Numbered from the stretch's first letter, positions 22,601 through 33,774 are shown. The stretch is DNA of 64,000 nucleotides from Acanthosepion esculentum (GCA_964036315.1 OZ038517.1:14704013-14768012), one strand, 5' to 3'. The notes: a model not told the origin generated them from the letters alone. A program made the numbers and translations.

Positions 22601-23172
22601 AAAGTGAAATAAGAAAAAAAAATGTATATCCTGTCAGTGTTAGGACTCAATGGATGTGATAAAAGTGGAGTCGTTAAAAAAATCAAATTGTAATCCATTT
22701 CAACACGTTTGTAAAAGAAAATAGCCATTCGAATAAACAAATAAATATAGAGATTAATAGACAGATAATAATGAAACAGAATCCTCTCGACACTTAACGA
22801 CCGGCCGCAAGGCCATAAAGTGCCTCTTTAGACCAACTAGACGGCGACCACTACTATCAGTAACTATAGTAACTAATGCTGCAAGAGACCATACTTATAA
22901 ACACGCGCAAATCACAAGATAGCTTATTCCCAAATTCTCGCTCGACGAGGAAGCGAGACCAGACACCTTAATTCAACTTAATTTCAAAAATTATATTGAG
23001 GGTCTCGGCTCTCGCTTTTGAAACATGTGAACTCTTATCTAGCGAAGGAATCATATTTAAAAAAAAATTATAATATAAGCTTTTTTAAAAATAAAAGCAA
23101 AAATTTTAAAATACTAAGGAACTCCGAATTATTTGCGTAACGTGTTCTTTCCTATTTTTCTGCATACCTGCA

Positions 23173-23177
<5 letters not shown>
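22601..23177. other. no recognisable gene
   Basis: Mixed sequence with a slightly GC-richer block at 22795-23010 (GACCGGCCGCAAGGCC). No element is recognised. Confidence 0.45.
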
Positions 23178-23213
<36 letters not shown>

Positions 23214-23227
23214 ATAATATTAGTGGT

Positions 23228-23283
<56 letters not shown>

Positions 23284-23297
23284 ACCACTAATATTAT

Positions 23298-23346
<49 letters not shown>

Positions 23347-23359
23347 TAATATTAGTGGT

Positions 23360-23401
<42 letters not shown>

Positions 23402-23417
23402 TGACCACTAATATTAT

Positions 23418-23445
<28 letters not shown>
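23178..23445. repeat. (TA)n array with four alternating inverted 17-mers
   Basis: GATAATATTAGTGGTCA occurs at about 23212 and 23344 in direct orientation and at about 23282 and 23402 in inverted orientation, strictly alternating and separated by (TA)n. The region is a chain of potential cruciforms. Confidence 0.95.
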
Positions 23446-23448
<3 letters not shown>

Positions 23449-23577
23449 GACGTTTTTATACATTCTTTTTATAGATACAAATATTTAAGTAAATGCTCTG
23501 TTTATAATAAACAGTATTAAACAACATTTACCGGCCTGAATACCCGAGAAATTTTCACAGAAAATATTCGTCCTACG

Positions 23578-23602
23578 ACATATATATATATATATATATA
23601 TA
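23578..23602. repeat. (TA)n microsatellite
   Basis: A short TA run. Confidence 0.9.
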
Positions 23603-23747
23603 TGGTGGACTCTCCTAAATAAATAGAAATATAAATAAAATAAAAATATAAATTAATAAAATTATAAAAATAAAAATAAATAAATACAAGCAAAATAATT
23701 TAACCCAAATAAATAAATAAACAAATAAACGATTTCCGGCAAAATAA

Positions 23748-23751
<4 letters not shown>

Positions 23752-23823
<72 letters not shown>
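23752..23823. repeat. (TA)n microsatellite
   Basis: About 36 TA units, preceded by A/T-rich imperfect AAATA repeats (23615-23730). Confidence 0.95.
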
Positions 23824-23826
<3 letters not shown>

Positions 23827-24389
23827 GTTCAGACGAAGATAGATACGAACAAACTGAGATAATTCGATTGATCGAGTGATCGATAGATAGATATGAAAAA
23901 ATCGTAAGGGAGATCATCATCATTTTAGCAGACTTTGATTCTTCTTACACGTGATCCTTTCAGTGAGCTTTCAGATAGCTTGTCAGTGCCCATCTCCTCT
24001 CCAAGTTCTTGACCGACAGCCGAAGTTCTCGGAATATGGTGTGCGTCCGATCCGTTCACTTTGCCATCATGTTTTGAATTCAGCGTTATTCTTCTTAAGA
24101 TTATCGGAATCAGTCTCTCTTGCTTTTTACTCATAACTGGGGTTTGGGGAAAGAGCTGGTTTCGCATCTTTCCCGAGGGTGTTAGCACTTAAGGGAACGT
24201 CATAAACTTGACTGGAATTCGAATTTCAATGCTAGTAGCAATCCATTGTGCTTCTAATATAAGGGAAGTAACTCTTTCAAGTATACGCCTTTCGAAAAAT
24301 ATCTGATCTAAGGGAGGCAACTAAGGTTCGCCCTTTGTTACTGAATGAAATAGTTTTTTTTTCAGTTTCACTACGTGACATACATTTGT
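23824..24389. other. no recognisable gene
   Basis: Short GATA-like runs near 23875-23892. No supported gene. Confidence 0.5.
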
Positions 24390-24391
24390 TA

Positions 24392-25187
24392 CCGTAATTT
24401 CTCGAAAATAATACGCACCCATAAATAATACGCACCCCAACAGATGATGCAAAAATTAAGAAATATCTCTATCGCTATGTATATTACGCATCTATAAATT
24501 TTGTCCAAAAAAAAAAATTAATAATTACGAAGACTTTTTGTCGACATTGACATTAAGAATAAAATCGAAACGAAGCTAGATAATGTTGAAAATTTCCCGG
24601 CGGTTTTCCTGATAAATATAACATTTTATTTTACCGTCAAATGGGATCCCGTCATTGAGGATGTTATAAAGAGAGGTCTCAAGAAGTGTTGTCTGTTGAC
24701 AGCCATGGATGTCTCTGAAGATGACATCCTTCGGCAAGAGAATGAAGAGGCCGAAGATAATTTTGAACAGGACGAAGATAATATCGCGAATAATAATTTG
24801 TTTAATGATAATTTAGATAGTGATATTCTATAATAGAAAGTGGTGATGATGATGATGATGATGATGATTAAAATTTCAATAAATTCTTAACTTGATATCA
24901 TCTTTTCTTCAAAATTGGCCTTTTTATAATTTATTTTTTCGCCAAATAAGAAATGCAGTTATTGATAAACATAAATTTATTGACAAATAATGTTACAATT
25001 ATTATTATTGTTGAATTTAAAATGAAAATTGGGATAATATCCTTCATATCTTAGAGCAAGTAATTATTTATTATTATAAAGCAATAACGAAAAAAATATT
25101 TTTGTTTAAACCTATTTATAATACGCACCCCTACTATCAACTGTAATTTACGTTAAAAACATGCGTATTATATTCGAGAAATTACGC
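24392..25187 (+). mobile_element. pogo/Tigger-like transposon, deletion derivative
   Basis: The ends (C)CGTAATTTCTCGAAAATA and (complement) (G)CGTAATTTCTCGAATATA are inverted over about 26 bp, continuing into ATACGCA, and are flanked by TA (24390-24391, 25188-25189). The motif AATACGCACCC repeats inside each end (24409, 24427, 25128). At 796 bp it keeps only the 3' end of a coding region. Confidence 0.85.
24640..24834 (+). pseudogene. C-terminal tail of a pogo-like transposase
   Basis: The plus strand reads VKWDPVIEDVIKRGLKKCC, then AMDVSEDDILRQENEEA, then a run of Asp/Glu/Asn ending in SDIL and two stops. A KKC(C)-x-A(L/M)D-x-(S/T)EDD(I/L)L segment followed by an acidic tail is the usual C-terminus of pogo/Tigger transposases. 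The catalytic domain is absent. Confidence 0.7.
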
Positions 25188-25219
25188 TACATATAATTTG
25201 TGTTAGTTTCTTAAATTTT

Positions 25220-25440
25220 CAAAGATGTTTTTTGTTTATTTACAGATCGCGACAGCTATTAATGAGATGTGATTATATATACTTTAATCTTTGAAAAAAA
25301 TTTAGAGACAAGTGCAAACAGGTCAGGGGGAACAAAATACAGTTCGTTTTTCTAGGATTGGTAGCTTAATGAATTGAATTTTCATTAATTTTGGAGTAAA
25401 TTATTTTTATTTTTGCAAGATTTTCCAAATTAATGTGTGT
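25220..25440 (+). repeat. dispersed repeat R4, copy 1
   Basis: ACAGATCGCGACAGCTATT with GAGATGTGATTA, and TAGCTTAATGAATTGAATTT, match blocks at 26088-26390, where the two blocks occur in the opposite order. Confidence 0.7.
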
Positions 25441-26087
25441 CATACAAAAAAAAAAGTGCTAAAAATTGTATATGTTATTTTAGTAGTTCCGGTGATACAA
25501 AGAGAAACAAGGTTTTTTTTTAATCAAAATTTAGAATGTTCTAAAAAGAAGTAAAAAATTTTTAAATAATAAAAAAAAATGGTCTTTCCTCTTAATAATA
25601 ACATAAACATTTAGACGATAAAATTTTGTTTTCGTAAAGTTTGGCGTCTTTTTCGTCATGTTTTTCTCTTTTATTTTTAGCGATATCATGGAGGTACCTA
25701 TGTTAGTGCATTTAGCGAATTTCGCCGGTGTTGATTTTGTGTTGCCGCTGTGATTTGATCCGCAATTACTCTTCATCTCACAATTATGGTCCACAGTGAT
25801 ATGCAAAGCAGAATAATACAATGGCTTTCCGGTTCCTTTTGAACCAAAGATGCTGAGGTCAGTGCCGGGGAGAGAATTATTTTGTTCCCCGCGGTCGGAA
25901 AATAAGTAGATGCTGGGACAAACAAACTCGATCTTGCGTGTCTTACAAGACTTTTTAAAGAGTGTGTCTTACTTGGCAACCCTTGCGATCAAGTGTGATT
26001 TGTCACGAGAATTAGACTCTGGGCAACTCATCGAGCATTTTGCTTCAAAGAAAGGTCGAAAAATGTACCTTTTTTGGAACTGTTTTT
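25441..26087. other. no recognisable gene
   Basis: Two minus-strand open frames (25531-25821, 25773-25979) have no motif I recognise. Confidence 0.45.
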
Positions 26088-26390
26088 TCTAGGGTGGGTA
26101 GCTTAGTAAATTGAATTTTCATTCATTTTGGGAGTAAAATTAAAAGTTTTATTATTTAACCTAAGAAATACTCCCACTATTTTAAAATCAATTTAATGAT
26201 TAAAATAACGAATTCTTATTTAAGAAATTAAATACTAAGAATTTATTTTTCACTGTTTATAAAGAAAAATGAAAAAAAGAAATTTTCTTAAGAAATATTA
26301 TTTAGTTTACCATAAAGTCCTCAAATTAACAGATCGCAACAGCTATCAGGGAGATGTGATTAAATACAATTTTATGTTTTTGTAAAAATA
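26088..26390 (+). repeat. dispersed repeat R4, copy 2
   Basis: GGTAGCTTAGTAAATTGAAT comes first (26095) and AACAGATCGCAACAGCTATC second (26328), the reverse order of copy 1. Confidence 0.7.
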
Positions 26391-26453
26391 TTGAATATTA
26401 TTATTGTTTAGGTAATAAGCATCATAACATATGACAGATAGGTTGTGGCGGAC

Positions 26454-26902
26454 TTCCAAACTAACGTCGGGGTTAACAATGAAATGTTGCGGTCTTCCCC
26501 CACATTTATTTAATTTTGATTAGGAAACCAAGCTTACGTAAAGAAAGTGACAAGGCAAAGGTATCAATATATGTAAAAAAATTGTATTCAACAATGCATA
26601 CAATAAAGAATAGGTAAGAAAAAGCGTGCAATGAGTAAGACGAGAGTTGTCTCCCTTTGATTATCAAAGTTCTCTGAAAAGAGTTAATAGTTCGTTATAA
26701 TTTAACGTATCAACAAGAAAACAGGACTCACGCAAGAAGAATAACCATAGGACATTGTTGTACGTAAAATATATGTATATTAAACAACAAATCCACAAGT
26801 GACAAAGACATTATCATTTGTGTTTGTGTGTGAACGTAAAGAGTTTGTATTTTGGTGAATGATTAGTAAACCCGTCTTGTTGGTAGCATTAACCCCACTA
26901 CA
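26454..26902 (+). mobile_element. possible LTR, family C
   Basis: It begins TGTGGCGGACTTCC and ends CCCCACTACA (TG...CA form). 26712-26866 is near-identical to 27037-27186 (AACAACAAATCCACAAGTGA; GTAAAGAGTTTGTATTTTGG). No matching target duplication is seen, so the boundaries are tentative. Confidence 0.5.
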
Positions 26903-26998
26903 ATTGCCATATCCACGATGTTTCGGTCGTTGTACGCTCCGGCCTTCTTCAGGTGATTAATGTAAATAATTACGATACCTCAATTCAGAAATATAGAC
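26903..26998. repeat. SINE-Y fragments, inverted then direct
   Basis: 26920-26953 (GTTTCGGTCGTTGTACGCTC) is the reverse complement of 36500-36535 in the complete SINE-Y. It is followed by TAATGTAAAT and CAGAAATATAGACAG in the direct sense. Confidence 0.7.
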
Positions 26999-27001
26999 AG
27001 A

Positions 27002-27190
27002 TGTGACGGACTTCACTACATTAATTTAACTTTGATAAGAAAACAGGACTCACGCAAGAAAAATTACCACAAGACATTGTTGTACATAAAATATATGTAT
27101 ATTAAACAACAAATCCACAAGTGACAAAGACATTAACATTTGTGTTTGTGTGTGAACGTAAAGAGTTTGTATTTTGGTGAATGTTCGTAC
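27002..27190 (+). repeat. partial second copy of LTR-C
   Basis: It begins TGTGACGGACTTC, like LTR-C, and then jumps to the 3' half of the LTR, so an internal part is deleted. A short GTACGTACGTGTACGTGT repeat follows. Confidence 0.65.
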
Positions 27191-27289
27191 GTACGTGTAC
27201 GTGTGTTTCATGGCGGGCGAAACACAGATTTCTACGAGAGATTACATTTTTAAATGTGTCCGCTGAAATGCAAAGGAGAAAAGGTTACT

Positions 27290-27645
27290 TACCTTACCTC
27301 CCCGTAAGGCAGGATGTGACACAAGGCCGTTTTTAATGCGGGGTTAAACCGATCCCGTAGGCTCGGGCAAAAATTCCCCATAGGTCCCATATACACGGGG
27401 TCGGGTAGCTGTCTACCACCCCAGGCGGTTTGGACTGACTTATCGAACTTTCTGTCTTCGGTCAGAGGGGAACCCAAACGAGGCTCTGCCGAAGGATACA
27501 CTCGCGTTTTGGGGAGGTAGACAAACACGACTCCGTTCATGCGGAGTCCACGGGAAATTTTTGTACAGGCCTACGGGCTCGGAATCGTCCCATGTAAACA
27601 AAACGGCCTTGTGCCACATCAAGCCTTGTGGGGAGGCTAACCTCA
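27290..27645. repeat. hairpin-chain repeat H, inverted dimer
   Basis: Left (27299-27420) and right (27540-27645) parts are two copies in opposite orientation: CTCCCCGTAAGGCAGGATGT, then GACACAAGGCCG on the left, and the complement of the same on the right. Each has CCCGTAGGCTCGG-type hairpins and AAAAATT(T/C)CCC. Confidence 0.8.
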
Positions 27646-27867
27646 GTCCAGATCTACCTCGTCTATATGAAAGATCCCTGCGTTCACTTGTCAGATCTAA
27701 CTTTTCTGCGTAGACGCTACTTCGTGGATCTTAAACGTCTTTGCTTTTTTTTTTATCCGTGAATTTACTTCTATATAAATAAATGCGAAATTGGAGCTCA
27801 ATTCTCGCACGAATTCTGAGGTTAAAAGGCCCCAACTCTACTATCGTAATTTGTTATTTATTTGACC

Positions 27868-27975
27868 TGCCCACGGAGTCAGGTTGCGACACAAGGTCGG
27901 TTTAATGTGGGGAGCCCGAGCGCGTACACCCGGGCTAGGAACAAAAATTTCCCGCAACCATCGGTTGCGCTGGCC
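27868..27975 (+). repeat. hairpin-chain repeat H, partial copy
   Basis: GCGACACAAGGTCGGTTTAA, then an imperfect CCCGAGCGCGTACACCCGGG hairpin, then AAAAATTTCCCGCAACC and ATCGGTTGC. It follows the same order of motifs as the other H copies. Confidence 0.7.
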
Positions 27976-28059
27976 TTGATTCTCCTTGGACATGCTTACA
28001 ATAAATTATAATGTGTATTTAAAAATGGGAATTCAATTCTATATTACAATCACTATATA

Positions 28060-28508
28060 AACTGATCCCTTACTTTGTGGCCACAGTATTTTCTATACAT
28101 TTATATTCCAGAGAATTAAAAAAAAATCTAAAAGACATGCCTGTGTAGTTAATAAGTATTTCATTGATAGATTGATTCGTTTTTATGGCTTATCAACCCT
28201 TTCCAGGATTCCTTGACGAGGTAGAGGTGGTAGCATTACTTGTAGCAGCTCATGTGCAATGGAAAGTGATCCCTCACTTTGTGGCCGCGGTGCTTTCTAT
28301 ACATTTATTTTCCGGAGAATGTAAATAAATCTAAGACAGGCATGTCTTAGATTTATTGTAGGCATACAATAAATGATAAAGTGGCTACAAAGGGGGAGGG
28401 GTCAATTTTGTATCACAATCAATGAATAAACTGATGCCTCACTTTGTGGCCGTGGTAGTTTCTATACATTTATTTTAAGGAGAATATAAATAAATCTAAA
28501 TGACATGT
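28060..28508 (+). repeat. three spaced copies of an approximately 75-bp repeat
   Basis: Copies at 28060-28145, 28268-28345 and 28432-28508 share TTTGTGGCC(A/G)C(A/G)GT and TTCTATACATTTAT followed by GGAGAAT and AAATCTAA. Confidence 0.85.
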
Positions 28509-28539
28509 TTGCTCCTTGTCTGTGCTAATTTTGATCATT

Positions 28540-28860
28540 CTTTTATGGGGCAAAGCCTCGTCCGGGTACCTCTCTGCTCAAGGCAGAGAGTTTGACAGTA
28601 CGAACAGTCTATATCACCGTTATATTTAACGGCCCCACCCACGTCGGTCGTATGTGGCACAAGGCCGAGTTTATCGTGGGTTCTCCGAGCCTGTACGCTC
28701 GGCCAAAATTATTCCCTTCGAACCTGTATAAACAGGTTCAGGGCTTGCCGATCTCCCTGGACGAAACTTTGCCCTTCGGCAAAGCCTCGTCCGGGTTCCT
28801 CTCTGCTCGAGGCGGAGAGTTTTACAGTAATGAAATGAAACGTTTTGAACAGATAGCTTG
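28540..28860 (+). repeat. hairpin-chain repeat H, full copy
   Basis: The order is: GGCAAAGCCTCGTCCGGGTA(C/T)CTCT, a CTCT(N)8GGCGGAGAG-type hairpin, GCACAAGGCCG, GAGCCTGTACGCTCGG hairpin, AATTATTCCCTT, GAACCTGTATAAACAGGTTC hairpin, CCCTTCGGCAAAG hairpin. The copy begins and ends with the CCTCGTCCGGGT block, so it is a bit more than one unit. Confidence 0.85.
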
Positions 28861-29564
28861 ATATAAACAAACTTCAGAATTTTAATTTCTCGGGTCCTAA
28901 GGAATTCGTATCACACATTAATCATGTCTTCTTCTTATTGGCGGAAAGTAAAAGCGTTGGGAATCCTGGTTTTACTCAGTTTTATTGAATCTTGCCTAGT
29001 TAATTCGGGGTTGGATTCTCATTGGAACTGTTATTAAATGCATTTTATTATTTTGAAACATAGTTTTTTTTTATTTCCTTTACAACTATTCAGACTACTC
29101 TCTTAATAAATTTAATAATTTTTATCCAATTAGCAGCCTTTCTAAATCACCATCCTTTAATTTCATAAAATTAAGCGCTTAAACAGAGTTCGTGCCCTGT
29201 TACAGGAGATCGGTTTTATTGGTTTTCTGCGGGGAGACAACGATAGAATTTGGCACCAATTACTGACGATTGTCGTTAACATACAGGGGGAATAAGGGAA
29301 GCAGGACAGAGAAACCGGCCATGCTGGCACTTGTTTTCGGGTGTGACGTAGTCTGTTGATACTGACGAACTACCGATCCACCGGTTATATCGGGTGCAGC
29401 AAACCAACCAGTTGTAATTGAGTACCGTGACAAGGTGATGACTACACACCAGCCAACCGGTTTATATATGACGCTGTGTCACCAGAAAAAGAACCTGGTA
29501 TAGATATCAGTTAGTTACTTAAGTGCCATACGTGATACACGATTGGACAAAGAAACCAATCGAT
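28861..29564. other. no recognisable gene
   Basis: Mixed, partly GC-balanced sequence between two H blocks. No supported gene. Confidence 0.45.
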
Positions 29565-30070
29565 CGGCAAAGCCTCGTCCGAGTTCCTCTCCGCTGAGGT
29601 GGAGTGTTTGACAGTCATGAACGGTTTGGCACCGTTATATATTTAACGCGCCCCACGTGGGTCGTATGTGGCACAAGGCCGAGTTTATCGTGGATTCTCC
29701 GAGCCCGTAGGCTCGGTCAAAAATATTCCCTTTGAACCCGTATAAACGAGTTCAGGGCCTGTCTACCTCCTCGGACGAAACTTTGCCCTTCGGCAATGCT
29801 TCGTCTGGGTTCCTCTCCGCTGAGGCGGAGAGCTCGACAGTCATGAACGGTTTGGTACCGTTATATTTAACGCCCCCCCCCACGTCGGTCGTATGTGGCA
29901 CAAGGACGGTTTAGCGTGGGTTCTCCGAGCCCGTAGGCTCGGCCAGAAATATTCCCTTTGAACCCTTATAAACGGGTTCAGGGCCTGTCTACGAAAGGCA
30001 AAGCTTCGTCCGGGTTCCTCTTCATCGAGGCGGAGAGCTTGACCGTCATGAACGGTTTGGTAACGCTCCC
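29565..30070 (+). repeat. hairpin-chain repeat H, tandem 2.2 copies
   Basis: The unit is about 230 bp. Self-complementary blocks occur in fixed order: CTCTCCGCTGAGGCGGAGAG, CCGTTATATTTAACG, GAGCCCGTAGGCTC, GAACCCGTATAAACG(A/G)GTTC, TTTGCCCTTCGGCAA. The second unit starts near 29790 and a third partial unit near 29998. Compensating differences between copies (for example GCCTG/CGCTC against GCCCG/GGCTC at 28690 and 29700) hint at conserved pairing, but the sample is small. Confidence 0.88.
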
Positions 30071-30154
30071 CCGAGGCTTACTTTTCGTACTACTTCATAG
30101 TAAGTGGAAGAGTCCACAATAGCCTCATTAGAGGGAAGACACCACAACAGTATT

Positions 30155-30455
30155 CTTTGTAAGAAATCACTTTGTAGACTAGGTTTCATTCACGTATTTT
30201 TTGTAAAGAGGGTTTTTGTCGATTTTTCAAAAATGTATTGCTGGTATTTTTACTAAAAAATCTATTTTTATATTTTCATAACGTTTTGACCCCTTTTTCT
30301 ATTTGCCCATAGACCCTAACAGGTGCTACTACCCTGGGCCACAGATGACCTAGGGACAACAACAACTAAGTGGTGGTTTCACATTCCTCAAAACCTTTTG
30401 AGCAGAGGCCTTGCTGCCGGATGTAGTTTATCGTTATACCCAGAACATCAGGCAA
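30155..30455 (+). repeat. dispersed repeat R3, copy 2
   Basis: GTATTCTTTGTAAGAAATCA, GTAGACTAGGTTTCATTCAC, ACCCTAACAGGTGCTACTAC and TGTAGTTTATCGTTATACCC match R3 at 59930-60770 and 9395-9545. Confidence 0.85.
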
Positions 30456-30654
30456 ATAATTAATTCTGGAACACCCTGTAGTTATTTATTTGTTTCGAAT
30501 CTCAACTCTTTAAGTGTTACTCTCCGTCGTTACAGATTATTAGCTCCGTTGCTTAGATAATGAGAGACATGTCTGTGCCAGACAATGGTTAATGGGTTAA
30601 TTTAATTTTTAATCTATCCCTTTTACTTTCTTGATTCATGAAATAAAATATTGT

Positions 30655-30832
30655 TTGTTTGTTCGAAAAGTAAGGACCTACGTGCATCAAATTGTTATTA
30701 AATTAAATTACAAAAGCGTTATCGTTGAACTTTTAAAAGGTAAGCTTAAATATTAATGCAATACTTAAATGCAGCGATCAGTTTTGAGTTCTTCTGTAAT
30801 TCATTGATGCCTATCGCATCTACTCCCTAGCT
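30655..30832 (+). repeat. direct duplication R5, left copy
   Basis: It matches 31298-31480 (offset about 643): AAGGACCTACGT(G/A)CATCAAAT, then TTGAACTTTTAAAAGGTA, then CTTAAATGCAGCGATCA. The divergence is moderate. Confidence 0.85.
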
Positions 30833-31297
30833 ATTGGGATAATGGCTAAACTAAGAGTCCTCCGCAGGAGCTAGCTTAAATTCCGCCCAATAGGGCCGCT
30901 TTTAAGCTAGTCTGAAATACAATTTCAATAACGTTAGACAACAGTTTCAGAGGATGCCAAAGAAAAAAAATTGTCAAAAAAAACAAAACTACCAAAGATT
31001 ATTCTTGGAGATCATTCGCGAACATAACAATCTATTATGAATGTCCGTTAAGGGAGTTCATATTAAAAATGCCATTGATCCAGAGATTTAAAAAAAATAA
31101 TATATTCTCTTTTAAGGGCCGTTAAAGTTGCCTTTAAGCTCAATGACAAGTCAATTCTTTTTTTAACTATTATGTTTCTCTAACTCTTCAAATGTTGAAT
31201 GTATAACTAATTCTAATTTCTATTTTCCCATCTTTACACTATATTAAATTCATCTTATAAATTGTCCCCTGATCTGTCACCCATAAAATAAAAATAA
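30833..31297. other. spacer between R5 copies
   Basis: No gene. A structured patch (CTCCGCAGGAGC, AGCTAGCTTAAA...TTTTAAGCTAG) lies at 30865-30910. Confidence 0.5.
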
Positions 31298-31480
31298 TTG
31301 TTTGTACGGAAAATAAGGACCTACGTACATCAAATCGTCTTTAAATTAAGTGGCAGCAGAAGAATCATCGTTGAACTTTTAAAAGGTATGCTTAAATATT
31401 AATTCAATACTTAAATGCAGCGATCAATTTTGAGTTCTTCTGTAGTTTATTGATGCCTATCGCGTCTACTCCTCCCTATC
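31298..31480 (+). repeat. direct duplication R5, right copy
   Basis: This is the partner of 30655-30832. It is directly followed by a minisatellite. Confidence 0.85.
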
Positions 31481-31536
31481 TTTATTGTCGTCAACTTTAT
31501 TTTTTCTTCAATTTATATAGAATATTTTATACGATT

Positions 31537-32365
31537 GTTTTTTTACATCTTTATTTACATCTTTTTTGTTATTTCTTTTTTTGATTACATCTTTTTTACA
31601 TCTTTATTTACATCTTTTTTGGTATTTCTTTTTAGTTACATCTTTTTTACATCTTTATTTACATCTTTCTTGTTATTTCTTTTTTGGTTACATCTTTTTT
31701 ACATCTTTATTTACATCTTTTTTGTTATTTCTTTTTTTGGTTACATCTTTTTTACATCTTTATTTACATCTTTTTTGTTATTTCTTTTTTAGTTACATCT
31801 TTTTTACATCTTTATTTACATCTTTTTTGTTATTTCTTTTTTTTGTTTACATCATTTTTACATCTTTATTTACATCTTTTTTGTTATTTCTTTTTTTGGC
31901 TGCATCTTTTTTACATCTTTATTTACATCTCTTTTGTTATTTCTTTTTTTTGGTTACATCTTTTTTACATCTTTATTTACATCTTTTTTGTTATTTCTTT
32001 TTTTGGCTGCATCTTTTTTACATCTTTATTTACATCTTTTTTGTTATTTCTTTTAAGTTACATCTTTTTTACATCTTTATTTACATCTCTTTTGGTATTT
32101 CTTTTTTTGGTTACATCTTTTTTACATCTTTATTTACATCTTTTTTGTTATTTCTTTTTTAGTTACATCTTTTTTACATCTTTATTTACATCTTTTTTGG
32201 TATTTCTTTTTTGGTTACATCTTTTTTACATCTTTATTTACATAATTTTTGTTATTTCTTTTTTAGTTACATCTTTTTTACATCTTTATTTACATCTTTT
32301 TTGTTATTTCTTTTTTACATCTTTATTTACATCTTTTTTGTTTTTTTACATCTTTGCTACATCGT
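31537..32365. repeat. 52-61-bp T-rich minisatellite, about 15 copies
   Basis: ACATCTTTATTTACATCTTT followed by TTTGTTATTTCTTTT and GTTACATC repeats with period 52-61 bp. ACATC recurs three times per unit, which gives a sub-period. Open frames across it (up to 228 codons) are Phe/Ser/Tyr-rich artefacts. Confidence 0.95.
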
Positions 32366-33476
32366 TATGACATCTTTTTTGTTACATATTTGTTTTCTGT
32401 AAGCAGAGCAACTAGACTTGTATAATTAAAATACAACGATGAAACAAAAGATACAAGCAAAAATGGCTTTTTTCTCTTTACTCATACAGTTTCAAAACAT
32501 TTGTCTCATTCAAAGTGAGTTTTTTCTCGCTTGCTGTAAATAATTTAGAGTACTTTTTGAATGTTGAATTCATTTTTTCTTTTTAAATGAAGAACTTGCA
32601 AATAGCGAATATTTCAGAAATAGATTCTGCATGACAAGATTTAACAAGTTTGTGTGCATCTCCAGTCGAAGTCCGAGGAATTTGCCATATGGAATTCGCA
32701 GGTGAAGAGGAAAAAAAGTGGTATCTTTTAGAAAAGATCTTTAAATGCCCGTCAAATTTATTGAAAATCTCTATTAAAGTACTCTTTTACTTGAAACATG
32801 GTCTCATATTGTGACAGTCCTTAAGTTGATTCTGATACCATTATTTGAACCTCACATTGTCACCTATGAAACAAACAAATTACAGCCAAAAAATCAACAC
32901 GATTGTTTAAAAAACAAAGAAGAAAACACTTTCCAAGGCACCACAGCACGACGCAAAACAACTTCAGGCCTTTGAATCCTGTGTAGTTTCACAACAGAAA
33001 ATACCAGACTTCTGAATCGAATTTAATGTCGTTTGATTTAAATAGAGTTGAACTGTGGCGGTCGCAATATGTATTGGATTTAACTTCAGAGATACCGTTG
33101 TTTTCGATCTCGTGGAAATGACTGCAAAACAATTTCCCCTCCACATTTTATAGGCGGAAGCACACAAATGCATGCTGGGTTTTTTTTCTTGACAATAAAA
33201 AGGCCGGTTCTCAGTTTCATCTGACACAGTCCCGATCTGTCTTGTCTTCTGAATTCAGAACGCTACATCCGTTCATCCGAATTTGCTCTTGTGTGTCAAC
33301 CCTAATTCTTAGTTTGCGAACTGTTTGCCGTATTACTGTTAATTTGCTTTGCATATATTGTCTGCTTGTTTTTTTTTAAAATTATTTTTTTAACCCTGTT
33401 CTTTTCTTTTCTTCTTCTTATTGTTTATTTCAAACTTTGTCAATTTTGTTTGTTGGACAGTTGTAATTATTTACAT

Positions 33477-33479
<3 letters not shown>
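32366..33479. other. no recognisable gene
   Basis: Single-copy-looking AT-rich sequence. The minus-strand open frame 32964-33227 has no motif I can name. Confidence 0.45.

Positions 33480-33508
<29 letters not shown>
33480..33508. repeat. (ATC)n microsatellite
   Basis: Nine ATC units. Confidence 0.95.
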
Positions 33509-33719
33509 GACTTTTCTAGTCGTAGGGCGGATCCGAATGCAGGAGCGACACAAACTCTTTTCCACAACGGTCTATCAACGGCCGCCATGTGCAATTCTGG
33601 TAGAGTCATACCTGTCCGTTCGTTGACATTGTCCAACCATTTTTTGCGTTAGCGTCATCTCCTACGTCCATCTTCAACGGTGCCTTGCATGATGGTCTTG
33701 CACAGGCTGTCGTGCCTTG

Positions 33720-33722
<3 letters not shown>

Positions 33723-33774
<52 letters not shown>
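33723..33774. repeat. (TA)n microsatellite
   Basis: A TA run abutting the left end of the foldback element. Confidence 0.95.

Noticed and set aside
22421..22740. Small open frames on both strands next to the LINE fragment
   Set aside because: They are other-frame readings of degraded LINE sequence and AT-rich DNA.
31535..32402. Frames of 198-228 codons resembling multi-pass membrane proteins
   Set aside because: T-rich minisatellite with a 52-61 bp period; all three frames are open in turn.
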